A DNA stretch of 64,000 bases from Rhea pennata. Taxonomy: Eukaryota; Chordata; Aves; Rheiformes; Rheidae. Location: NCBI RefSeq assembly GCF_028389875.1, contig NC_084675.1:24328412-24392411 (forward strand), in the 5' to 3' direction. Below, one piece after another: positions 1-16,200 of this stretch. The notes beneath the pieces are model-generated. The model was not told where the DNA came from. It saw only the letters and a program-made list of their open reading frames with translations, and searched no databases. The translations under genes and the position numbers were made by a program. How positions within the stretch are numbered: the stretch's first letter is position 1; each line of letters begins with the position of its first letter.

Positions 1-294
1 TTATTCACCACTGCTTAGTTCTTTAATCCTCAAGTTCTGAGCTTGTTATCCTAGCCCCACAGTGGAAACTATGTGAAGGCTTGTCCTGGCTCTCAGCTGA
101 TGTGTTTACACTGATGCAGAAGTCAGGGATTGTCTCTGACCAGCTTAAGCTGAGTCATGCAGTCTTATAATTCACTTGTATTAGAGCTAAAAGGAGAAGG
201 CAGATTGTCTTGTGTACATCAGCTCCTGAATGTTTGAGTACTTGGATTGGGATCCAGGAAGATGGCACAGTGTAACTATGTCAGCTTCTTTCAG

Positions 295-5622
<5,328 letters not shown>

Positions 5623-6723
5623 GGCTCTGGCACCATTCTTATTCTCACCCTACCCAATCAAAGGAACTCTGGGAAGAAGGTTGTGATCCCTGAAAATCTC
5701 CCAAACTGCACCATGGGCATGGGGAACAGATGAGACCTGCTGATGAGGAGGAATTTTCCTGAAGTGATTGCTGACTTTGAAGCATATCTGTTAAGACTAC
5801 TCTCCTCTCCTCTGCTGATGAGGCTGGCTGCTTGTGGAGGCTACTCTGCACTCCCTCACACATGCATTCACAGCCAGAAGCAACATTCCCTTCTCCCCCC
5901 AAAGAAACACAGCTTGGTTGGAAGAGAAGTCTGGAATTTCTTGCAGGGAAATTTTCTTCTCTCTGCAGCAAGTGAACAGCTGCCCCTTCTTTCTGCTGTC
6001 CCTTTTCCCCTGGGGAGGGCAAGGTGCATTTTCATTCATTACTAGCTGGGTTATCTTCAGGCACTTTCATCTGGGGCTCAGATTGGGGACTTAGAGAATG
6101 TTAGGGAGCCCTGCCTCTTTCTTCCTGTATCCCCTTTGTCTGAAGGGGTTGGAGGCTTCTTGTGGCCTAATCTGTGCATTACTATATACACGTACACCTC
6201 TTAGTTATGCGATACGTACCAAGAGCAATCAGGCCTTGGGAGTTCATCTGCAAACCTGGGACAGTGTGAGAAAAGAGGTACCTGGTGATAGTTGATCAAA
6301 TTGCTTTGGTGCTGTACTTGAAAGAGAAGCCCTGACACTTGAATTTCCTTTGCATTCTATCATTGGCTGCAGCTGTGCAGATTTACAGTCTGTCTTCTGT
6401 AGCTGCCCCAGGGAGTGTGATGTGTGAAAGATGTAGAGATCCAAGGAGCAGCTGGTTTACTACCACAGACATTTTCAAAGCCTTTAACCTGTTGACTTTG
6501 GTTTGTGGGTAAAAAGGACGTGCTCAATTTTGTAGATCACTCTGAGCAAGGGCCCTGTTGCCTGCTGGGAGACTCATCAGAGACTATGCTGCAAAGTCAC
6601 TTTTCCCAGTTATTCCAGACCTCCTCCCAAATTTAATTTCCAGAGCCTGTTGTAGATCCCTGGATTCCATTTGAGTTTGTTCTGACTGGGACATTTGTGT
6701 TGTATCTGTAACATTGGCACTGA

Positions 6724-6729
6724 AATAAA
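6724..6729 (+). promoter_or_regulatory. Proximal AP1G1 poly(A) signal AATAAA
   Basis: A canonical hexamer about 1.1 kb after the stop. It is followed within 30 bases by the T-rich stretch cctttttcccattttgtt-like sequence, a plausible downstream element. Confidence 0.5.
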
Positions 6730-9247
6730 GACCATGCGGTTTAAAGAGTCCTTTTCCCATTTTGTTACTTAATTGATCCTTATAGTTTGCTCCCCTTTCA
6801 GATAAATCTATGTTAGTTCAGGTTCATCCTCAGACTGAAAGGAACTGAACTGATTTACTGATTCCCGCCTCCCCTTCAGTAAAGGCCAGTTGTTTGAGTA
6901 TGTGGGACCAAAGATGTGAGGTCCGGTACTCTTCAAGCATAGCAAACAGCCATGTTGAGTCATGCTTCCTAGTATGAACTGTTGTTCAAGTAGCGATGTT
7001 CCATGAATTCTCATGGAGATAATGTATAGGACATAGGCACAGTGTGAGAGGACTGTTCAGGTGTTTAGCACCCTTCAGGGAGGAAGAGGGAAGAGCATAT
7101 CTTGGATTTTCATCTATGAGTGTGCTGGTAAGCTGAAGGTACTCCAGTTTCCAAACCCAATGCTTTCTCAAAAGAAATTGATGGTACATCATCTTTCTAT
7201 TACAGGGCTTTCCAGATGATTATCATTCAGTGGTGTGACAGCAAGCTTAGGCCCTGGCCTTTATGTGGCTACAAAAGTACTAACATTTGGCTCCAGTCCT
7301 TGCCAGAAATACTGCAGGAATGGTGCACAGTGTATTTAGGGAGAATTAGAGGACCTATTCTGCCCTTAAATCGAGCAGGAGGCCATTTTAGTTTTTCAAG
7401 TTGCTTTAGTTTTAATTGCATTAAGCAATATGACACTGAACTAGTTGCATCACTGACTTCAGTGTTTGTGTGGTGGAATGAGTTTTTCCTGGAGGACATT
7501 TTTGCTGCCTTACTGAGAAACCAGTTAGAGCCTTTGAATTAGAGAAGAGGTATATTATTCAATTGAACTGGCATCAGCAAGGGACTATAAAATCTAACAA
7601 GAAAAACATGATTGCCTTAGAACAGAACTGGTTCTGGGTTGTGGCAGGATTTTGGTTTGACTGTTAGCAATTTGGTGCTCTGCTTCAGCTAGATGCACAA
7701 TGAAACAGGCAATTGTGTACAAAATGACCCAATCACAGTCCATTCTTGGGTGCTGAGCATCCACTCTTGTTAGTTCAACTGCAGTTGTGATTACTCACCA
7801 CCCCACCAGCTCGAACTCTCTAGCATCAGAGATTGAGCATGTGGAATCTAGACAAATGAGCTTTGAGGGTGTCCCAGACATGATATCAAGCTAATGGAAA
7901 GTCTGTGCCTTAGTTCCTGAAAACCCCTCGTTCTCCTCGGAGATCTGCATGTGGTCACTTGTACTGAAGGCTGGCACAGCTCAATCTCTCTTCCTTTTTG
8001 TCAAGAGCAGCACTGCTGCAGAATTAGATGAGGAAAACATTAGTAAATGGTCTCTCTCCTGGCCAGTTTGTTGCAGCGTAGGTGGGAACAGAATATCTGG
8101 TGCCTCTTGTTGAACTTGTTTTCCATACTCTAGAACGGGTGGATTTTGTAGTTGGTCTGGTAAGCTTGTTACAGATAAGTTCCTCCTCTGTTCTTGGCTA
8201 CTACAACCACCTTTGCTCACAAGTGTGTGTTCTGAGGATGTTCTGATGTTCTGCCTGTTGTATATCTGAATCAGACTAAAAGAGATGGTGCATGTACCTG
8301 AAGAATATTCTGCTTGAAGCCATCCTTTGGTTTTGAAGTACTTCCTTGTAGCAGCTGAACATTCAAGTTGTCCCTGAAGTTCTTTCCTTTCCCCTTACTA
8401 AGGGGATAGGATGCTAACATTGTCCCAAAATGAAGGCCAGGTTTCACATGTTCCCCCTCTTCAATACTAGTTCCCTTTGCTTGTTCCTTGACTCTTGGTA
8501 TGTCTTTTAACCTCTGTGCTGCTACTTTTTTTTTTTTTCTTTTTTTTTGTCACTGGAGAGTACTCACTTGTTCACCTCGTAAAGCACTCTGAGGACAGTG
8601 TGTGTTGAGTCTTTATTCCACCAGAGGAATGCAAGAGTCTTATCAATCTGCTCAACGTGCTCCTTGCTTTAATGTAAGGGGGATATATAGGGAGCAAGAT
8701 ACAGACTTCATGCTAATCTTATTAGTATCTGCATTACAGACTTTGGAGCTGGGAGAGGTTGAATGTTTTTTTTCAAGTGAATGTATTGTCTTTTGAGCAA
8801 AGAGATGGCAAAAAGATTAGTGGCCACATTGGACCTGAAGGGGGAGGAGACATGACAAGGTCCTAAGATTTGACTTTGTCCAGCTTTTAAAGGGACAAAA
8901 TATGGCCTTGAACAACTTTTTGAAGCAATAGCAGTGAGGGGGCTGCCATCTGTACAGGACCATGGATATTTAACTCAGAAGATGCTGAAACAGCTGGGAA
9001 AGGTGCTTCAGTCCCACCCCAGGGCTGGTACTGGCTGCAAGATGGAGCAGCTAAAATGGCTTTTTTTAAACCTGCTGGTGCGCTTTCTATGTGTTCATTT
9101 TCTACTTTGGGGCTGTGAGGGAAGAAGCTATTGGACTGCTTCCCTTTGTGAACTTTCACTCTATTCCTGTATAGTCCTTTTTCTTTCCTAATCTTGTAAT
9201 TTACATTTTACATGGATCCCCATCCCACCTCCTTCACATTATATTTA

Positions 9248-9261
9248 AAAAATAAATAAAA
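9248..9261 (+). promoter_or_regulatory. Distal AP1G1 poly(A) signals (tandem AATAAATAAA)
   Basis: Overlapping AATAAA hexamers in an A-rich run, with further ones near 9331 and 9450. They are candidates for the long 3' UTR end. Confidence 0.45.
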
Positions 9262-9480
9262 ATGCCATTTGAGCAGGGAGCCTGGTGGTATTATAACTTC
9301 TGCAGACATATTTTTGAGATGTGAAAAATTTAAATAAATGCTACGTCTTAGGACAGTGAGGAGCATAATGGATGTAAACATTTACATGGGATGCATTAGA
9401 CTTGTGTGTATTGTCTTTTGGTTGAAACAAATTACAAAGTGACTAATAATAAAATGAGTCAATATTCAATGATTTAAAAC

Positions 9481-11590
9481 TGTGCCTTGTTGCTTTTTGC
9501 AAGTGCAGTGGGATGGGCCTTATTGGTTCTTACAGTTGGCCATAACAAAGTCAGACAATGAGAAATAATAAGCAAGAGGGATAGTGCAGAATTTTCATTT
9601 TTTTTCTGGGACGCTTAAAGAGCAAAATGAATGCTGATAATAATGAAACCCTTAAACAGGTAATGTGAAATAGCCTCCTGAAAGAGAGCTTGTCAACTAA
9701 AGGTGGCATTGCATGCCCAAGTGCTAGAAAGATGTGTTGAGATTTGAATGTAAGAAAAACTTAGTCCTGTGTCTGCAGCCTCTCCCTGGAGTTGATTCCC
9801 TTACTGATTAAAAAGCCTGTCTTCGTACTCTGCGTGGCTCTAGGACAAGGACTGCGGTAATTGCCTGCTATGAGTTCTTCCCTATGTTTTCCAGTTGCAG
9901 TAACATTAATCTTCTCGTGTGCTCCAGCACATAATTGCACTTCCCTGTGTAAAATGTGGTAGCTTCTATATTGCCATGCACGCTTTCTTCAGGGAAATTC
10001 TCTTGAGGCAAAGTAGTTACAGAACTATCGCTATAATACTGTAGCTAAAATCCATTATAATTCTGCCTTTCTGTAGGGAAAACTCGGTGAAAATTTGAAT
10101 TGATTTTTTTTTCAAGTTTTTTTGGCTTATTTATGTAGAATGGAGGTGTTAAGAACTAGATGGCCTTTTCTGAAACTGCCTTGGCTAATGACATGAGTTA
10201 ATAAAAATTGCTTAGGACTGCACTTCACTGCAGTGATGGGATGAGTTGCCTGTCAATTGCATTTTTTAGTCAGTAGCCAGGAGTACTCACCTCAGCATTC
10301 AGATATATATGATATCTAAAACTGATATGCCTGGCATCAAAAAGTCAGTCATCACAGGTCCTGGTTCTGGAGTGGGACAGACCATTGGGAACTGTTTCCT
10401 TGTGATTCCTTCCATCATGACAATGCTGATGTAGTTACCTCTTGGGGCCTAGCCTTAGCCTTGAAAATACTGTGTGGACAACTCTGTGCACTTTCAGAGT
10501 GTACGTAATGGACACATCTGCAATCCTGATTCTTAGGACTGCCCAGGAGGATGGTGGGAACCTCTTAAAGGGAATGTGTTAAGAGAGTGTTTGCACAGTA
10601 ATAGTGCCAATAGTGATAAATAATTTGGAAGGCACATCTGGAGTTAGCTTTGAAATAAGACCAGAAGCCAATGTATCGGGAAAGAATTGTGCTACTGACT
10701 TCAGATTGAGCCCAGATGCTCTCTTGTGAGCAGATGTGCCATGAGAGTGGCTTGACTTGTTTGTGTTCAAGTTTTGAAACACTAGTGGTTATGGAGAATG
10801 CAATAAGCTTTTGTTACCTTGTTTTTAACATATTTGATCTTGTGCAGGAATGAACAGTACACATCTTGAAGCCTTCTTTTCAATCTGGTAAAACTGCATA
10901 GTGATGAGAATTACTAGCATGTAATAGTTAAGACTGCATGGTGCTAATGTGATGGACAGCAATTGCAGGAAGAAGACCTTCAGATGCTCTGCTATGCAGC
11001 TTCAGCCTTGGGAGGCAGGAATGCTCGTTGTGCTATTGCTTGTCTAAGGCCTCCTCTGCTTGGATGTGTGACTGAACGATGGGTAAGCAACCGCAGTCGT
11101 GTGACAGACAGTCGTGCAATGCTCAGGTAACCTTTTATCTTCTTACCTGGTTAGTAATTCCTACCTTTTCTGCTTCTTAGGAAATAGCTGTGTAACTTGT
11201 ACTGATGAAATTACAAAGATAAAGTGGGCAAGAAATTTTGGGGTCTGCTAATGTTGTGGTCCTCTTGTGCTGGCTTTCTAAATTTTTCTAGAATGTCTCC
11301 AGTTTAAAGCAAGAAATTTTTGTATTTCAAAATTAATTCTAGGCAATTAAAATAATTCGGCATAGGAAATGGAAAATCCAGTAGGACTATTTAATGATTC
11401 TTAGCTTCTAAAACGATGCAGTGCTAAAATGTGTAAGTTAATGTGTCGTGTGTTAAATGGATTAAAAGAGGACATTTGCTAAGCTTCGAAGCCTCACGAT
11501 TTACTCTGGGGGTTTCGCTTTCGGCGGCTGGATTCAGCCGTGCGACGCCCCCGACGGGCGCCCGCGGGCGCGGCCACCGAGCGGAGACGG
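9481..11590. other. AP1G1-PHLPP2 spacer
   Basis: About 2.1 kb of ordinary A/T-leaning DNA. I see no exon, RNA gene or known repeat. The GC content rises abruptly at about 11545. Confidence 0.6.
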
Positions 11591-13020
11591 GAGCGGCGAG
11601 CAGCGGCTCCCGCGGGGCGGGGCGGGGCGGGGGGCCCCGCCGCCCCGCTCCGCCCCGCCGCCCCGCTCCGCCCCGCCCCCCCGCCGCTCCCCTTCGCCCG
11701 CCCCCCCGCCGCTCCGCCCTGCCGCCCCGCCCCGCCCCCCGCCGCCCCGCCCCGCCGCTCCGCCCCGCCCCCCGCCGCTCCGCCCCGCCCCCCGCCGCTC
11801 CGCTTCGCCCGCCCCCCCCGCCGCTCCGCCCCCCCCGCCGCTCCGCCCCCCCGCCGCTCCGCCCCCCCCGCCGCTCCGCCCCGCCCCCCGCCGCTCCCCT
11901 TCGCCCGCCCCCCGCCGCCCCGCTCCGCCCCGCCGCCCCGCTCCGCCCCGCCCCCCCGCCGCTCCCCTTCGCCCGCCCCCCCGCCGCTCCGCCCTGCCGC
12001 CCCGCCCCGCCCCGCCCCCCGCCGCCCCGCCCCGCCGCTCCGCCCCGCCCCCCGCCGCTCCGCCCCGCCGCTCCGCCCCGCCCCCCCCGCCGCCCCGCCC
12101 CGCCCCCCGCCGCTCCGCTTCGCCCGCCCCCCCCGCCGCTCCGCCCCCCCCCGCCGCTCCGCCCCCCCCCGCCGCTCCGCCCCCCCGCCGCTCCGCCCCC
12201 CCCGCCGCTCCGCCCCGCCCCCCGCCGCTCCCCTTCGCCCGCCCCCCGCCGCCCCGCTCCGCCCCGCCGCCCCGCTCCGCCCCGCCCCCCCGCCGCTCCC
12301 CTTCGCCCGCCCCCCCGCCGCTCCGCCCTGCCGCCCCGCCCCGCCCCGCCCCCCGCCGCCCCGCCCCGCCGCTCCGCCCCGCCCCCCGCCGCTCCGCCCC
12401 GCCGCTCCGCCCCGCCCCCCCCCCGCCGCTCCGCCCCGCCCCCCGCCGCTCCGCCCCGCCGCTCCGCCCCGCCCCCCCCGCCGCCCCGCCCCGCCCCCCG
12501 CCGCTCCGCTTCGCCCGCCCCCCCCGCCGCTCCGCCCCCCCCGCCGCTCCGCCCCCCCCCGCCGCTCCGCCCCCCCCGCCGCTCCGCCCCGCCCCCCGCC
12601 GCCCCGCCCCGCCCCCCGCCGCTCCGCTTCGCCCGCCCCCCCCGCCGCTCCGCCCCCCCCGCCGCTCCGCCCCCCCCGCCGCTCCGCCCCCCCCGCCGCC
12701 CCGCCCCCCGCCGCTCCGCCCCGCCCCCCGCCGCTCCGCCCCCCCCGCCGCTCCGCCCCCCCCGCCGCTCCGCCCCGCCCCGTCCCCCCGCCGCCCCGCC
12801 CCGCCGCCCCCGCCGCTCCGCCCCGCCGCTCCGCCCCGCCCCCCGCCGCTCCGCCCCGCCCCCCCGCCGCTCCGCCCCGCCGCTCCGCCCCGCCCCCCCG
12901 CCGCCCCGCCCCGCCCCGCCCCCCCCGCCGCTCCGCCCCGCCGCTCCACCGCCCCGCTCCGCCCCGCCCCCCGCCGCTCCGCGCCCCGCCCCGCCCCCCC
13001 CGCCGCTCCGCCCCGCCCCT
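11590..13020. repeat. C-rich low-complexity repeat array upstream of PHLPP2
   Basis: About 1.4 kb built from short variants of CCGCC, CCGCTCCG and CCCCGCC, nearly free of A. Rarer punctuation words, ctccccttcgcccg (ending near 11700, 11905, 11975, 12235 and 12310) and gctccgccct (11711, 11986, 12320), show longer repeat blocks. A block at about 11880-12075 recurs almost exactly at about 12213-12410, an offset of about 334 bases. The minus strand is a dense series of G runs able to form quadruplexes. Long reading frames here are only stop-poor because A/T is lacking; I do not regard them as genes. Confidence 0.9.
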
Positions 13021-13134
13021 CAGCTTCCGGCGGGGCGCGGCGGGGCGACGGAAGCTCGCGTGCTTCCGGGGCAGGGTCTTGCGCGGAGCCGGGCCGGGGC
13101 CGCCGCCGCCCGAGGTCTCGCCATTCGGCCGGCG
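13021..13134 (+). promoter_or_regulatory. PHLPP2 core promoter / 5' UTR with ETS-type motifs
   Basis: CpG-rich, TATA-less sequence between the repeat array and the start codon. It holds CTTCCGG at 13024-13030, CGGAAG at 13049-13054 and CTTCCGG at 13063-13069. CCGGAAG is the classical ETS/GABP site, common in housekeeping promoters near the start site. The position of the transcription start is inferred. Confidence 0.55.
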
Positions 13135-13263
13135 ATGGGGGAGGCCGGGCCGGGGCCCAGTGAGGCGCCGCAGCCCGAGGAGGACGAGGCGGAGGCGGCG
13201 GCGGCGCCGGGCGGCGCGCGCGGGGGCCGGGCCGGGCCCCGCGGCGGCATCCGAGTGCTGAAG
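13135..13263 (+). CDS. PHLPP2: PHLPP2 exon 1 (start codon)
   Basis: ATG at 13135 in a good Kozak context (gcgATGG), followed by 43 codons rich in Gly, Ala, Glu and Pro that end ...GGIRVLK, then donor gtgagg at 13264. It joins in phase 0 to exon 2. The start is needed here because the Met that begins the human protein is Val in exon 2. Confidence 0.8.
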
Positions 13264-16200
13264 GTGAGGCCCGGGCCGCGGCCGCCTCAGCGGGTCGAGC
13301 CTCTGGCGGCGCTGCCCGCCTCGACCTTGGCGAGGCGGCCGGCCCGGCGGTGCTGGAGCGGCGGCCCGGCGGAGGCGCAGCGGCCTGCAGCCCCGCCCGG
13401 TTGCGAGCAGGGCGCCGCCGTCTCCTGCTGCGAGGCCGGGCTCTCGGCCGCGCCGGGGCGGCGCGCCTGCGGCATCTGGCTGCCGGGCTCGGCTCAGAGC
13501 AGTCAACGGCAGCCTCTGGGGGAGAGCAGGTCACTAACGCTCTTGTTTCGCTCGCCTGGCAGAGGAACGTGAAGCGCAATGGGAGCAGAAGCTGCTTGGA
13601 CAGGAGTCGAGTTGGTTCCCGTGAGAGGGACTGGCTGAAAGAGGACGCTGGACGAGGCTGTGTATATATCTATGGAGGAGATTCTGCAGTTGCTGCTTCT
13701 TCTGACTTGCACTTGGTCCTTTGTACAGTGGACACCCCAGTATCTGAGATATGTGATGGAGAAGAGAGGGAAAACCTCTTTCTGCAGCTTCATGGAGACC
13801 TGGTCAGGTGAGGGCTGAGGAAGCAAACATCTGCATTGAGAAGTGTTTGCTTTAGACGTGGAGGGCTCTGTGATTGCTGTGTGCCTACGTATGTCATTGG
13901 GGCTGACATGGACAGGCAGAGGTGGCCCTGAGTACTGCAGCGCAGTTGTGGTGAGGTCATGGTGAGCCTTTTGCACACCTTTTAGTCAAGCAATAGGTGT
14001 TTTAGCTGGGAGGGGTTGGCTGGCTCTCCAACCAGAAATACATCCTTATTTTGTAGGTAGAGGTTACTGTTCATGTATTCTTTCATTATCTTCTATTTTA
14101 GCACTGTTCTAAAATCAGTAAAATGTAAGCTATTGAAGAAGCTGTAAGCAATCCTTCTGAGTCATTTGGATTACTTTGGAGTACTTTCACAGTTGCGTCT
14201 GGTAACATTTTTTGCTAAAGATATCTTCTTAAAATGAATTGCAAGGTAAATAACAATTAAAGGTAGACACAGAGGTAGTGCAAGGTAGTATAAAGAAATC
14301 TTAAGCTTCAGGTCATATATTTTATGCCTGCAGTTGTTATAGGTTAAAAATAGACCTCGGCATAGGGTTTAATGCATGTGAACTTTATGCTGAGTGTATT
14401 ATGGACTCCTCTAGGTTTACCAGCTCCCATTAGGTATGTTAGAATTTAGACTTTGTATTGATTCTTCTAGACTTAAAATTCAATTCTTCTTCCCTCCCTA
14501 AAAAATTCATTGTGATCCTGTTACTAAAGACCAGGCAATAGAGATTGATATAATGAGTTGGACAGGAGCAGTAGCTGGCTTTCTGAAATTAAAATGAAAA
14601 TTGTATGGTGTATGGATCCAAAGGTTAAAAAAAAATCATGTGTATTTCATCAGATAGAGGGCATGCTAGTGGCGAGAGATGTGGAGAATAGGGTGCAGCT
14701 GAAACTGTCAGTCGAAAAAAGGTATTTAGATTTCTTTTGTCTTGTCCTGTCTGGGTCATAGGAACCAGAGATAGGTCAGTTAGCCATTAGATGAGGATAG
14801 ATGGACACTTGAATGGAGCTATAGAGGCAGCTGAAAATCTCCATTCATTGACTGAAGTATTTATGAGGAAATTAGCTTGTTTTGGACTGTTTCAGAGAGC
14901 AGATCTCCCAGCATTTAGAAGAAAACATTGACCTCTTACTGCAGATCACAAAAAGACTGACTAAAGCTTGTAGATATGTTCACAGAGGGATGCTATGTTG
15001 TTTTGCTCCTGTGTTTGAGCTTTTGAGATGGCTTTTGTGTGTGTTTGAATTGTTTTGAATTTGTATCTCTCTTCTTGTACTAGATAGCAGGACCTGTCTT
15101 TGATTTGTGGCCAGCTTTGCACTGGGTTGGCAAATTGATCCTGGCAACAATGTTTTGGAAGCAAGTACCAGGCTGTAAACATAGTTAATTCTCGCTCTTA
15201 AACTTGTTACCTGGTGGTGTGTCTAGCACTTTGTCAAGCTTTATTTTGAGGTTAATGGAGAGTTTTTGATTCCTGCACGTCTGTTGTATTTGTAATTCTC
15301 AGAATGTATTTGCCATGAGAGAGATTCTGAAATTACTTCCTGTTAGAGGTGTTCTCAGTAGAGAAATGGGAGCTACCAATGTTGCCTCAGTAACCGTCTC
15401 TGTTGGTAACAGGAAGCATGCCCAAATGGTACCTGCTTGCATTTCCACAGGAAGATGACAGAGCGCTCAAGGTATCCCCATGCTCTGCTTAGATAATTCC
15501 TTCCTTGCACAAAGTTTGCTGATTACTTTAATAACATGTTTGTGAATACAGATTGCTCAATTAAGCAGCTGATTGCATTTATCCATGAGTATATTATTCT
15601 CCCAAATAACTTCTGAATTCCCCACCCTTTTAATCTCGGTTGGTGACTTTTTGTTAAAACCTGAGTACGGCAAAGGGTGATATGGTATGGTACCTGACTT
15701 GGAAGACTGAAGGCTAACTGGACAGCAAACGGGAGAACAGAAAACTTCTTCATGTATTTTCTTTAAGTAATGAGTCCTTGTGATCTTTCTGCAGTTCCTT
15801 TTTGAGTATGTGTGCAGTGGAGTCAGTTTCTGTCAGAATTTTGTCTTACTCCTCATCGTGCAAGTCAAGGATCTTTAGGGTTTTTCTTGCTGGAATCTTT
15901 CTGTTAGCATCCTTTCCTATTCAAAGTTATTCCTTCCTGCACAGGGGAGGATTAAAAAAAAATAGCGTGGATACTTTCTTTGATCTGGACCCCCATCACT
16001 ACAAAGCTTCTACCTAAGAAGGTTTGAAAACTCCCTGTTGCTGGTGAAGAAGAGCTACAGTCATAGCAGAAATTACAAAACTTTTGATGCTTTGTGTTGG
16101 CTTTGCCTTCTTAGCCCTTGCACCTTTGCCTAACAGAGCTGCCTCTTCTGCTCAGTGGAAGCAGCCAGTATGTGATGCTGATGGGCTGTTTGTATCATGT

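Larger units (their letters stand above)
5623..9480 (+). other. AP1G1: AP1G1 3' UTR (extent inferred)
   Basis: Sequence after the TGA has no coding features. AATAAA signals at 6724-6729 and clustered at about 9248-9262, 9331 and 9450 suggest alternative ends, giving short (about 1.1 kb) and long (about 3.8 kb) 3' UTRs. The true end cannot be fixed without RNA data. Confidence 0.55.

Noticed and set aside
11443-13579. Overlapping open frames of 570-710 codons on both strands (Pro/Arg/Ala- and Gly/Arg-rich)
   Set aside because: They lie in sequence nearly devoid of A and T, so stop codons cannot occur in several frames at once. The peptides are pure repeat translation. Only 13135-13263 is accepted, because it splices in phase to PHLPP2 exon 2.
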